The translations under genes were made by a program, and so were the position numbers. Below the pieces are notes generated by a model. The model had not been told where the DNA came from, did not search any database, and saw nothing but the letters and a program-made list of their open reading frames with translations. This document shows positions 24,638 through 33,696 of a stretch of 55,619 nucleotides of DNA, in pieces. The stretch spans positions 1 through 55,619 of the forward strand of contig JAFUKJ010000104.1 in the NCBI GenBank assembly GCA_017467805.1, given 5' to 3'. The DNA comes from Lachnospiraceae bacterium. GTDB taxonomy: Bacteria; Bacillota; Clostridia; Lachnospirales; Lachnospiraceae. The stretch's first letter is position 1, and every line of letters starts with the position of its first letter.

Positions 24638-25750
24638 GTGAAGAAAGCAAGACAGTTAAATTTTGAAATATTAAGGATTGTGGCAATGTTATTGATTGTC
24701 TGCCTGCATTATTTGGGGAAGGGCGGTGCATTAACACCAGCAACTTTAGAATTTGGTACTAACAGTTATATTGCGTGGCTTGTAGAAGCTTTTTGCTATG
24801 TTTCTGTCAATATTTATGTATTGATTAGCGGTTATTTTGGAAGTGGTTCTACATTTTCACTTCGCAAGATTGCAAGGCTCTGGAGTCAGGTATTATTCTA
24901 TTCGGTTGTAATCGGAGTGATTATGATTACCGTAACTGGAGCGTGGAACAATATAGACATTTATACTGTATTTGGTTATGTGTTCCCAGTAGTGACGGAG
25001 CATTACTGGTTTGCAACTGCATATTTAATATTATATATCATGATGCCGTTTCTGAATGCAGGCTTTGAGATGCTTGAACAGAAAACGGTTAAAAGAATTA
25101 TTGTTTTGTTAGTATGCTTTTCATCAGTTGCTAAATCTGTTCTTCCAATGGACTTGCCATTGGATAAGGCGGGATATGATATATTGTGGTTTATCTGTCT
25201 ATATTTGACAGGTGCTTATATCAGAGAGTATAGAATCGGATTTTTGAAGAGAAGATTGTATGGATTGATGCTCTATATGGTATGTGCGCTTGCGACCTTT
25301 GCAGGGATGCTTGTGCTTAGAGCGCTATATCTGGAAAAGGGTATGCTTCATGATATGATTACTTACACTTACTCTTATAATCATTTGCTTTGCTTTTTGG
25401 GGGCTGTTGGCTTGTTTATTGCCTGTGACAGAAGAGGTGCAAAGGCAGAGAGCTGGGATTCAAAGGTTGGTGTCGGTAAACGCATAATTTACAGTATCGC
25501 AGGTGCAACCTTTGGTGTATATCTGATACATGAGCATGTGAATCTGCGCTATTTGTGGCAGCAGTGGTTTGACTGCGCCAGATTTGCACAGGGTTCACCG
25601 ATTGTGTTTATATTGCATATGACTGTTACTGTTATTGCAGTATTTATTGTATGTGCAGTGATTGAGATTATAAGACAAAAGCTCTTTCATAAAATAGAAT
25701 TATTATTAACAATAAAAGGACGAAATAAGAATGCCGAAAAAGAAAAGTAA
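24638..25750 (+). CDS. Acyltransferase family 3 membrane protein
   Basis: A 370-residue protein with about ten membrane segments and the AT3 opening RQLNFEILRIVAMLLIVCLHY, which holds the conserved arginine and histidine. AT3 proteins move acetyl or other acyl groups to sugars on the outer face of the membrane, either on lipid-linked units or on finished polymer. No SGNH domain is fused. It starts at GTG with AAGGAG upstream, and its last 20 bases overlap the next membrane protein gene. The acceptor sugar is unknown; pseudaminic acid is possible from position alone. Confidence 0.83.
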   Translation: MKKARQLNFEILRIVAMLLIVCLHYLGKGGALTPATLEFGTNSYIAWLVEAFCYVSVNIYVLISGYFGSGSTFSLRKIARLWSQVLFYSVVIGVIMITVTGAWNNIDIYTVFGYVFPVVTEHYWFATAYLILYIMMPFLNAGFEMLEQKTVKRIIVLLVCFSSVAKSVLPMDLPLDKAGYDILWFICLYLTGAYIREYRIGFLKRRLYGLMLYMVCALATFAGMLVLRALYLEKGMLHDMITYTYSYNHLLCFLGAVGLFIACDRRGAKAESWDSKVGVGKRIIYSIAGATFGVYLIHEHVNLRYLWQQWFDCARFAQGSPIVFILHMTVTVIAVFIVCAVIEIIRQKLFHKIELLLTIKGRNKNAEKEK

Positions 25751-27446
25751 GATAGCAATTGAGGATATCCTGACGCTCATTCTTTTGCTATATCCGTTAA
25801 GAAAAGTAAATACAGGACTGGATGTGATGGATGCAGGCTATTCGCTTGGTAACTATCTTTTTGCTGAGGTGATGGATGGGGTATGGAAAATTGCTACTTA
25901 TCTTGCGAATGCGGTGGGAACACTTCTGATGAAGCTTCCTTTTGGCTCTACATGGGTAGGAATGAACTGTTATACATCTCTTATGATAGGTGGAGTGGCG
26001 GCAGTTTGCTATCGTTTTTTGATAAAAAGATTTTCTCATAAATATTTGCTGTTTTTGGGTGAATTGGTTGCATTGTCTCTTTGCTGGGCGCCATCTACCA
26101 TATTGTATCAGTATATGGGATATTTGCTGATGGCTTTTGCGGTGATGCTTTTATATAAGGCACTGACTGAGGAAAAGACATGGTGCTTTGTAGCGGCAGG
26201 AGTATTACTTGGAGCATGTGTGCTTGTAAGAATGCCTAATATCACTTATATGGCACTTATTATTCCTGTCTGGTATTATGCGTGGCTTTGTAAGAAGAGT
26301 GTGTTGCAGCAGACGGGCTGGTGTATATTAGGGTATATCTTAGGCTTTGTACCTGGCTTGTTGTGGATAAGTGTTCGTTATGGACTGGATGCATATCCAA
26401 GTATGATAAGCTCCTTGTTTGGAATGACGGATAAGGCGGCAGATTATAAGCCGACCTCCATGATAACGGCAATGATAGAGGACTATGTGCAATATGGCGC
26501 CTGGTTTGTGATTATCGCAGTTTATATGGGGCTTGGTTTTGTCTTGTTTTCGTTCCTTAAGGGGCGATTTGAGAGATTAAAGAAGGTTCTCTATATACTT
26601 GGTTTTGCGGTATTGTTGAGACTATGCTATGGACGCGGTATGTTTGGACTGGATTACCGTGATTATTTTAGTATGTATAAGTGGGCAGTTGTTTTTCTGC
26701 TGGCAGTCATTTTACTGTGCGTTTATGTGATTGCGTCTGCAAGAAGTGAAAGGGAAGAAAAGCTTTGGGCAGTTATACTGCTGGTGGTTATCTGGGTAAC
26801 TCCCCTTGGCAGTAATAACGGTACATTTCCGATTATTAATAATCTCTTTTTGGTGGCACCAGTATCAATGTGTATGCTTGCACAATTCTGCCAGAGACAT
26901 AAGAGTGAGTTTGCACTTAAAGCGACAGTAGGCTTTCTGATTGCGGGCGTAAGTGTGCAGAGCATTTTATTTGGTATTGTATTTGTGTTTCATGATGTGC
27001 TGCCACAGGGAGAAAAACGTGTAGAAGCGCAGATTACAGGTGCACAATCCACTAAAGGATTGTATGCCGCTGTGGATAAAGTAAATGCATTGGATGAATT
27101 AGGTGGATATCTCTTAGAAAATAATTTATTGGAAGAAAGAGTCATTCTTTACGGGGATATACCAGCGATTTCTTATATTTTTGATATGGAGCCAGCAGTA
27201 TTTACAACATGGGCAGATTTGGATTCCAAGGAGTTGGAACGTTTGGAGGCAGATTTAAACGGATTGGCAGGCAATATTGAACTTAAGGGCGAAATGCCTG
27301 TTGTAATTATGTCAGCAAATGCAGCAAAAGAGCTGGAGACGACTACAGACGTCAAGCTTATGGCACTTAGGGAGTATATGGAACTTCATGGTTATGCATG
27401 CGGATTCCAAAATGAAGCTTATCAGGTATTTATTATAGAATCATAA
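25731..27446 (+). CDS. GT-C-like multi-pass membrane protein of unknown specificity
   Basis: I do not recognise a named family. The 571 residues contain about ten to twelve membrane segments up to residue 420 and then a soluble extracytoplasmic part of about 145 residues. An acidic stretch just after the first hydrophobic segment (NTGLDVMDAGYSLGNY) sits where GT-C transferases keep their catalytic acidic residues. The layout fits enzymes that take a sugar from undecaprenyl phosphate and add it outside the cell. GtrB-type donors for such a reaction are made at 5593 and 33697. The link is inference from architecture. The start overlaps the AT3 gene. A related-looking protein is at 31293. Confidence 0.6.
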   Translation: MPKKKSKIAIEDILTLILLLYPLRKVNTGLDVMDAGYSLGNYLFAEVMDGVWKIATYLANAVGTLLMKLPFGSTWVGMNCYTSLMIGGVAAVCYRFLIKRFSHKYLLFLGELVALSLCWAPSTILYQYMGYLLMAFAVMLLYKALTEEKTWCFVAAGVLLGACVLVRMPNITYMALIIPVWYYAWLCKKSVLQQTGWCILGYILGFVPGLLWISVRYGLDAYPSMISSLFGMTDKAADYKPTSMITAMIEDYVQYGAWFVIIAVYMGLGFVLFSFLKGRFERLKKVLYILGFAVLLRLCYGRGMFGLDYRDYFSMYKWAVVFLLAVILLCVYVIASARSEREEKLWAVILLVVIWVTPLGSNNGTFPIINNLFLVAPVSMCMLAQFCQRHKSEFALKATVGFLIAGVSVQSILFGIVFVFHDVLPQGEKRVEAQITGAQSTKGLYAAVDKVNALDELGGYLLENNLLEERVILYGDIPAISYIFDMEPAVFTTWADLDSKELERLEADLNGLAGNIELKGEMPVVIMSANAAKELETTTDVKLMALREYMELHGYACGFQNEAYQVFIIES

Positions 27447-27462
27447 GGGAGTAGTTAAGGAT

Positions 27463-28971
27463 ATGCTTTTTAATTCTTATATCTTTATTTTTCTGTTTTT
27501 GCCACTGGCGTTACTCGGGTGGTATTTATTGAATTATATGGAAAAATATAAGCTAGCGCAGATGTTTTTGGTTGGAATGTCTTTATGGTTCTATGCTTAT
27601 TTTAATATTTCATATCTGGCAGTTATTTTACTTAGCTGTGCCTTAAATTATGGCATGAGTTGGCTGATAGCAAAGAAAGACACACCTGTATTTCGCAGGA
27701 TAATGCTTGTAATGGGCTGCGTTGTGAACTTAGGGGTACTTGGTTATTTTAAATATTATGATTTCTTTGTAGAGAATCTGAATGCGTTATTGCAGACAGA
27801 TTTTAATATGAAAAATATTCTTTTGCCACTGGGAATCAGTTTTTTTACCTTCCAACAGTTGTCTTTTGTAATAGACCGTTGCAGAGGAGAGTCAGAGCAT
27901 TATGAATTACTGGATTATTTATGCTTTGTAACATTCTTTCCGCAGTTGATAGCGGGACCGATTGTGCTTCACACAGAATTAGTGCCACAGTTTCAGGATA
28001 AGAGTAAAAGGCGTTTTGATGTGAACAGCTTTGCCTATGGTGTGGCATGGTTTACCTTTGGTTTGGCAAAAAAGGTATTACTGGCGGATAATCTTGCTCC
28101 TGCGGTAGAGTATGGATTTACCCATATTACAGGTTTAGATACATTATCCGCATGGGTAATTGCATTATCCTATACTTTGGAGCTGTATTTTGACTTTAGC
28201 GGTTATTGCGATATGGCAGTTGGTATTGGTAAGATGTTTCGGATAGAGATACCTGATAACTTTAATGCTCCGTTCAAGTCAGCGAGTGTGAAGGAATTCT
28301 GGAGGCGCTGGCACATGACGCTTGGAAGATTTTTTACAACCTATGTATATATTCCGCTGGGAGGCAGCAGAAAAGGGAAGCTGAGAACAGTAGTGAATAC
28401 AATGGTAGTTTTCTTTTTAAGCGGATTATGGCATGGCGCAAACTGGACCTTTGTGTTTTGGGGAGTTTTGCATGGTGTTGCGGTAGCGGTTAACAGTCTT
28501 CAGGCAGGCTTGAGTCAGAGAATGTTAAGCGGCGAAGGAACGGGAAAGAGTGTGCTTCGAGTGCTGTATAGAAGAATGGCGCAGATATTTACCTTTTTAT
28601 TTGTCTGTATTGCATTTGTATTTTTTAGAAGTGACTCTATGGCAGATGGAATTCAGTATATGAAGCAACTGACGCGCTGGGGAATATCTGAGAGAATCTT
28701 AATTGTATCGAATTGTTTGGAGATACCAGAGATATATATTATTAGCAAGGCAATATCAATGACAGTTGATAGTCTGCTTCCATATGTGAATTTGGCTGCA
28801 TATTTAGTGTTGTTGTTAGTTGGATTTACTCTGATTAGCGGGAAAACAACAAGAGAACGTCTGACGGAAAGAAAGCTGACCATAGGATTTTCGTGGAAGC
28901 TGACAATTCTGTTTGTGTGGTCGGTGCTTTCGTTATCAGGAGTCAGCACGTTCTTATATTTTAACTTCTAA
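27463..28971 (+). CDS. MBOAT-family O-acyltransferase (AlgI-like)
   Basis: A 502-residue membrane protein of the MBOAT family, opening MLFNSYIFIFLFLPL as AlgI and PatA-type proteins do. The conserved histidine lies at residue 324 in SGLWHGANW, and a second at 284 in FWRRWHMTLGRFF. These enzymes move acyl groups from the cytoplasm across the membrane to an extracytoplasmic partner or directly to polysaccharide. The next gene encodes an SGNH-like protein anchored outside, the usual partner. GGGAG and AAGGA sites precede the ATG. The acceptor is probably the local glycan; teichoic acid (DltB) is unlikely because no dlt genes are near. Confidence 0.9.
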   Translation: MLFNSYIFIFLFLPLALLGWYLLNYMEKYKLAQMFLVGMSLWFYAYFNISYLAVILLSCALNYGMSWLIAKKDTPVFRRIMLVMGCVVNLGVLGYFKYYDFFVENLNALLQTDFNMKNILLPLGISFFTFQQLSFVIDRCRGESEHYELLDYLCFVTFFPQLIAGPIVLHTELVPQFQDKSKRRFDVNSFAYGVAWFTFGLAKKVLLADNLAPAVEYGFTHITGLDTLSAWVIALSYTLELYFDFSGYCDMAVGIGKMFRIEIPDNFNAPFKSASVKEFWRRWHMTLGRFFTTYVYIPLGGSRKGKLRTVVNTMVVFFLSGLWHGANWTFVFWGVLHGVAVAVNSLQAGLSQRMLSGEGTGKSVLRVLYRRMAQIFTFLFVCIAFVFFRSDSMADGIQYMKQLTRWGISERILIVSNCLEIPEIYIISKAISMTVDSLLPYVNLAAYLVLLLVGFTLISGKTTRERLTERKLTIGFSWKLTILFVWSVLSLSGVSTFLYFNF

Positions 28972-28999
28972 AATTGTAACTTCTTAAAGTGGAGATGGC

Positions 29000-30049
29000 A
29001 TGGAAAAGAAATTTTTAAAGCATTTTTTTATACAGGTATGCGTATTACTGGCTTTGGCGGCAGCAGTTGTAATTGTGATAGACCCATTTTTCCATTATCA
29101 TTCGCCTGTAAGTCCGTTAAAAGCAGTAGTGACAAAGGCGGAATATCAGTGTGTTGGAACGATTGACCATTTTGATTATGACAGTATCCTGTTAGGGTCT
29201 TCGGTTGCAGAAAATTTTAATAACCGTTGGTTTGATGACTGCTTTGACTGTAAGACAGTGAAAGGAATCAAGGAGTCAGGGACGACTGCGGATTTGATAT
29301 ATTATTTGGAACGGGCTTATGAAAGCCATGAGATAGAGAATGTATTTTATAGTCTGGACCTGTTCGCATTGTATGCAGATACACAGCCGACGGTTTTAGG
29401 AGACGGTATGCCGTTGTATTTATATAATGATAATCCCATCGATGATGTGAAGTATGTTTGGAACAAGACTGTTATTTTTGAGCATATTCCATACATGGCT
29501 GCAATGTCCCTGATTGGTGATTATGATGAGGGGATGTCCTATAACTGGGGGCAGTATAAGACTTTCTCGGCAGCAGATACGGTTAGTAGATATAACAGAT
29601 TGAGTGAGAAAGCAGAAGTGAAGTCTGCTGATGAGTATGTGGATTTGATTGACGAAAATATTTCGCTGATTGAGGAACAGATAAAGGCACATCCAGAGAC
29701 GAACTTTTATATTATGTATCCGCCTTATTCTATGCTATGGTGGGATAATATTTATATGTGCGGAGAGTTGGAGCAGTATTTTTACGCATTGGAAGAGTCA
29801 GCAAGGAGATTATCACAGTATGATAATGTCAGGATAAATTATTATCAGGCGGAAGAGAGTATTATACTTGATTTGAATCATTATATGGATAATATTCATT
29901 TTTCAGAGGCTATCAATGCGTGGATGGTAGAGCAATGGAATACGCAGGAGTATGCATTAACCTCTGAAAACTATACAGAGTATGTAGATAAAATGCGAAT
30001 ATTAGTAGACGAAATAGAAGCATATCATATCAAAGAATATTATGAATAA
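29000..30049 (+). CDS. SGNH/AlgX-like extracytoplasmic acyltransferase partner
   Basis: The 349-residue protein has one N-terminal membrane anchor (about 9-27) and a soluble domain facing out. It shows DSILLGSSVAENF, where G66-S67-S68 fits the nucleophile block of SGNH hydrolases and of AlgX/AlgJ/DltD-like proteins, and the DNIHF motif near the end (D297, H300) that would complete the catalytic set. Its position directly after the MBOAT gene supports a two-protein O-acylation system. GTGGAG lies about 8 bases before the ATG. The acyl group and sugar are unknown. Sequence is otherwise divergent, so the function call rests on motifs and context. Confidence 0.72.
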   Translation: MEKKFLKHFFIQVCVLLALAAAVVIVIDPFFHYHSPVSPLKAVVTKAEYQCVGTIDHFDYDSILLGSSVAENFNNRWFDDCFDCKTVKGIKESGTTADLIYYLERAYESHEIENVFYSLDLFALYADTQPTVLGDGMPLYLYNDNPIDDVKYVWNKTVIFEHIPYMAAMSLIGDYDEGMSYNWGQYKTFSAADTVSRYNRLSEKAEVKSADEYVDLIDENISLIEEQIKAHPETNFYIMYPPYSMLWWDNIYMCGELEQYFYALEESARRLSQYDNVRINYYQAEESIILDLNHYMDNIHFSEAINAWMVEQWNTQEYALTSENYTEYVDKMRILVDEIEAYHIKEYYE

Positions 30050-30165
30050 GCATATAAGCATTGTAAAAAAAGCAAAAAAAGTATAAGATAAGGGAGAAGA
30101 TTTATAGTAAATCTGTTACGTTAATAGCAAATAAAAGTTAGATTGAGATAGAATGTGAGACAAGT
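30050..30165 (+). promoter_or_regulatory. A-rich intergenic gap with a weak promoter candidate
   Basis: The 116-base gap holds TTGTAA (30061-30066) and TATAAG (30082-30087) with a spacer of only 15 bases, and a purine run AAGGGAGAAG near 30091 without a start codon. A promoter for the WecE-like gene is possible but not convincing. I see no terminator. Confidence 0.25.
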
Positions 30166-31296
30166 ATGATTAATTTTAATGTGCCCCCGTTTACGGGAAA
30201 GGAAATGGAATATGTAATGCAGGCGGTACAGAATCAAAAGATTTGCGGAGATGGTTCTTTTACCAAGAGATGCAGTGAATGGATAGAGGAACAGACAGGT
30301 ACTAGAAAATGTCTGTTAACTACGTCATGTACACATGCATTGGAGATGGCGGCGCTTTTGGCTGACATTCAGCCAGGCGATGAGGTAATTATGCCGTCTT
30401 ATACCTTTGTGTCTACAGCGGATGCTTTTGTATTACGAGGAGCAAAGATTGTATTTGTGGATATCAGACCTGACACCATGAATATAGATGAGAATCTGAT
30501 AGAGGAAGCAATTACTGATAAAACAAGAGCCATTGTACCAGTACATTATGCAGGTGTAGCCTGTGAGATGGATAAGATTATGGAGATTGCTAAGAAGCAT
30601 AATCTGTTGGTTATCGAGGATGCGGCGCAGGGAATGCTTGCTACCTATAAGGGGAAGCAGCTTGGCGCAATTGGAGATTTTGGCTGTTATTCTTTCCATG
30701 AGACGAAGAACTTTAGTATGGGAGAGGGCGGCGCAATTCTGATACAGGACGACAAGCATATTGAGGATGCTGAGATTTTTCGCGAGAAGGGAACTGACCG
30801 TTCTAAGTATTATAGAGGACAGGTTGATAAGTATAGATGGATGAACTATGGTTCATCATATCTTCCGAGTGATATGAATGCAGCTTATTTGTGGGCACAG
30901 CTTGAGCTTGCGCAAGAGATTACACAGGCAAGACTGGACAGATGGCAGCAGTATCATGAGGCATTCAAGCCTTTGGAAGAGAAAGGTATTTTAGAGCTTC
31001 CTGTTGTTCCTGAGGGTTGCGTGCATAATGGACATATGTATTATGCAAAGGCAAAGAATCTGGAAGAAAGAACGGCTTTGATTGATTATTTGAAGGAGAA
31101 TGGAATATTATCTGTATTTCATTATGTGCCTCTTCATTCAGCACCTGCAGGCTTGAAATTTGGCCGATTCCATGGTGAAGACAGGTATACAACAGTGGAA
31201 AGTGATAGATTATTCCGCTTGCCGATGTATTATACTCTGAAGGAAGAGGAAGCGGCATATTGTATAGAGAAGGTAAAGGAATTTTATCGTGTATGA
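30166..31296 (+). CDS. wecE: WecE/RffA-like dTDP-4-keto-6-deoxyhexose transaminase
   Basis: The 376-residue PLP aminotransferase is strikingly like enterobacterial WecE, which makes dTDP-4-amino-4,6-dideoxygalactose (dTDP-Fuc4N). Shared features are CGDGSFTKRC, GDEVIMPSYTFVST, RPDTMNIDE, IVPVHYAGVACEM, the PLP aspartate in IEDAAQG and the Schiff-base lysine K181 in SFHETKN, the same position as I recall for WecE. The dTDP-4-keto-6-deoxyglucose substrate requires RmlA and RmlB, which are not in the window. The following GT-C-like gene overlaps its stop (ATGA). Fuc4N or Fuc4NAc is therefore a likely component of one glycan. Confidence 0.87.
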   Translation: MINFNVPPFTGKEMEYVMQAVQNQKICGDGSFTKRCSEWIEEQTGTRKCLLTTSCTHALEMAALLADIQPGDEVIMPSYTFVSTADAFVLRGAKIVFVDIRPDTMNIDENLIEEAITDKTRAIVPVHYAGVACEMDKIMEIAKKHNLLVIEDAAQGMLATYKGKQLGAIGDFGCYSFHETKNFSMGEGGAILIQDDKHIEDAEIFREKGTDRSKYYRGQVDKYRWMNYGSSYLPSDMNAAYLWAQLELAQEITQARLDRWQQYHEAFKPLEEKGILELPVVPEGCVHNGHMYYAKAKNLEERTALIDYLKENGILSVFHYVPLHSAPAGLKFGRFHGEDRYTTVESDRLFRLPMYYTLKEEEAAYCIEKVKEFYRV

Positions 31297-33089
31297 TAAA
31301 GAGTGAGAAGAACGAAAAGCTTTTCAGGCTAGGGGGCGTTCTGGTCTTTGCGCTTCTGTTAATGCTTGGCTTAGCAGTATCGTTTGATACGTACTATGAT
31401 TTAAATGATGACACAGTGATTAAGGACATTATATCAGGTACTTATACAGGAACTCCAAGTGGATATAGCATACAGATGCTGTATCCGCTGAGCTGGTTAC
31501 TTGCGGTACTATATACAGCCATTCCTGGAATTGCCTGGTATGGCTTGTTTTTGTGTCTGTGTCAGTTTGGGGCGTTGGCGGTTATTGCCTGGCGTCTCAC
31601 AGGGATGGTTCGCAGCAGGAAGGTGCAGATTATATTACTGGTAGTAGAAGCAGTGGTAACAGGTGGAATACTGCTTCGCAATTTTGTGTTTGTACAATAT
31701 AGCGTTACCAGTGGATTGTGCATGGCAGCAGCGATTTTTTGGTATATAACGGGAGAGAAAGAGAAGAATTGGATTGACGCTATAAAGCAGAATATAGCTG
31801 CACTTACATTAATATGGCTTGCTTTTTGTATCAGAACGGAATTATGCGTGATGCTTTTACCGTTTCTTCTGTTATCTGGTATGATTAAATGGCTTAGTGA
31901 AGATAAAATTTTTACTTTAGAAAATGTAAAGAAGTATATTTTACTAATTATGACCGCTTTGGCAGGGATGCTAGTGCTATTTATAATAGATATGTGTGCA
32001 TACAGTTCGACGGAGTGGAAAGATTTTCGCAGTTTTTTCAATGCAAGGACGGATTTATATGATTTCTACGAGATACCTGTTTATGAGGAGCATCAAGAGT
32101 TCTATCAGGAGATAGGTCTTACGAAAGAGTCTTATATTTTGCTACAGAATTATAATTTTTCATTGGATGAAGGAATTGATACTGAACTGATGCAGGCTAT
32201 CGCAGAGTATCAGAAGGAGCAGGCTAAGCAAGGGCAGGATTTGTATTCTATAGGCGGACTTGTCAGTAAAAACTCTCCTGCGGAAGCATTGTGGCTTTAT
32301 AAGGAACATTTGTTGAAGCAGCCATCTTATTTAATAGTAGCAGCATATGTGTTATATTTTCTTTTAGCTTTTGCAAGAAAGAAAAGTGGATGCTATTGGA
32401 AAATACTGTTGTTATTTGGTGTTAGAAGTATTGTTTGGATGTATTTGTTTATGGTGGACAGAATCCCTGAACGAATTACAACACCGTTGCTGTTCGCAGA
32501 GCTTGTTGTGTTGCTGGGATGGCTTATACAGGAGTTTAAGTTTCAGAGCATGGCAGATGGTCAACGTAAGCTTTGGTACATGAAGCAGTTAGGCAGTGTT
32601 CTGATTCTTGCGTTATGTGGTGTTGTAACCTTAATGATTAATGTGGAACAAACTGGGCAAGAATATAAGAATAGGTCAGTGGCAAATCAACGTTGGGAGG
32701 CATTAATCACATATTGTAAGGAACATCAGGAAAATTACTATTCTGTAGATGTATATTCTTCAACATCATACAAGGGAGCTGTTTATTCAGAGAAAATTTT
32801 CCAAAGTGTAGATAATTCATACCGTAATTTTGATATTTGCGGCGGATGGGCGGCAAAGAGTCCTCTTATGTATGAGAAGCTTATACAGTCAGATGTTACA
32901 GTGCCTGAGAAAGCCCTTTTGTCGGAGAAAGGGAATACATTTTTTGTGGCGGCATGTGATAAGGATGTCAGCTGGTTGAAGGACTATTATATGGCAAAGG
33001 GCTATGAAATACAGATTGACATATCGGATACGATATACGCGGAGGCTCAGGAAGCATTCTATGTATATCAATTAAAGGCAGTCGATTAA
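31293..33089 (+). CDS. GT-C-like multi-pass membrane protein of unknown specificity
   Basis: No named family is recognised with confidence. The 598 residues include about eleven membrane segments, an acidic cluster after the first one (YYDLNDDTVIKD), a conserved-looking SGTYTGTPSGYSIQMLYPLSW stretch, and an extracytoplasmic C-terminal domain of about 130 residues. The design resembles GT-C transferases that use undecaprenyl-phosphate sugars, and the ArnC/GtrB-like gene at 33697 could supply the donor. I chose the ATG at 31293 because it overlaps the stop of the wecE-like gene (ATGA coupling); earlier TTG readings lie inside that gene. The overall plan is similar to the protein at 25731. Confidence 0.6.
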   Translation: MIKSEKNEKLFRLGGVLVFALLLMLGLAVSFDTYYDLNDDTVIKDIISGTYTGTPSGYSIQMLYPLSWLLAVLYTAIPGIAWYGLFLCLCQFGALAVIAWRLTGMVRSRKVQIILLVVEAVVTGGILLRNFVFVQYSVTSGLCMAAAIFWYITGEKEKNWIDAIKQNIAALTLIWLAFCIRTELCVMLLPFLLLSGMIKWLSEDKIFTLENVKKYILLIMTALAGMLVLFIIDMCAYSSTEWKDFRSFFNARTDLYDFYEIPVYEEHQEFYQEIGLTKESYILLQNYNFSLDEGIDTELMQAIAEYQKEQAKQGQDLYSIGGLVSKNSPAEALWLYKEHLLKQPSYLIVAAYVLYFLLAFARKKSGCYWKILLLFGVRSIVWMYLFMVDRIPERITTPLLFAELVVLLGWLIQEFKFQSMADGQRKLWYMKQLGSVLILALCGVVTLMINVEQTGQEYKNRSVANQRWEALITYCKEHQENYYSVDVYSSTSYKGAVYSEKIFQSVDNSYRNFDICGGWAAKSPLMYEKLIQSDVTVPEKALLSEKGNTFFVAACDKDVSWLKDYYMAKGYEIQIDISDTIYAEAQEAFYVYQLKAVD

Positions 33090-33117
33090 GGGATAGGAGA
33101 AAGGTATAATTTAAGAT

Positions 33118-33654
33118 ATGGAACCGACAAAGAAGGATGTGCGTGTGATTGGAGAGAAGATTTATCTTAGACCGATTACATTGGAAGATACAGATTTGGT
33201 AGTGAAATGGAGAAACAATGAAAAGGTTGTTCAGAATTTCATATATCGAAAGCCGATTAGCAGAGAAGAGCATATTTGCTGGATGGAGCAGAAGGTAGCA
33301 ACAGGCAGAGTGATTCAGTTTATTATCTGCGATTTGCAAACGGATAAGCCTCTTGGCGTTGTCTATATCCAGAATATTGAAGAGGAGCATTCCAAAGCAG
33401 AGGAAGGAATCTTCTTAGGTGAAGAGGAGGCTTTCGGAAGGGGAATTGGAACAGAAGCGGCGAGACTAATGGTACGGTATGCTTTTGAAATATTGGGGCT
33501 TCATAAATTGTCAGCAAGAGTGCTTGCGTATAATATGGCAAGCCGCAGAATGCATGAAGGTGCAGGCTATGAGCAGGAGGCGTATTTCAAACAGGAGCTT
33601 TATTTGGATGGCAAATACGAAGATTTGATTTTTTATGGCATTATTCATAATTAG
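33118..33654 (+). CDS. GNAT N-acetyltransferase, PseH-like candidate
   Basis: The 178-residue GNAT protein has the opening KIYLRPITLEDTDLVVKWRNNEKV, with the WRN motif common in PseH and RimJ/RimL-type sugar acetyltransferases, and the acetyl-CoA loop GRGIGTEAARL. PseH acetylates the 4-amino group of UDP-4-amino-4,6-dideoxy-L-AltNAc, the one step missing from the pse cluster upstream. The alternative is acetylation of dTDP-Fuc4N, since the WecE-like gene lies 2 kb upstream. The true WecD is longer and built differently. Choice between the two cannot be made from sequence. Confidence 0.7.
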   Translation: MEPTKKDVRVIGEKIYLRPITLEDTDLVVKWRNNEKVVQNFIYRKPISREEHICWMEQKVATGRVIQFIICDLQTDKPLGVVYIQNIEEEHSKAEEGIFLGEEEAFGRGIGTEAARLMVRYAFEILGLHKLSARVLAYNMASRRMHEGAGYEQEAYFKQELYLDGKYEDLIFYGIIHN

Positions 33655-33696
33655 TTATAAAGGTTGGAATGAAACGAAAGAAAGGTGTAGGAGAAT

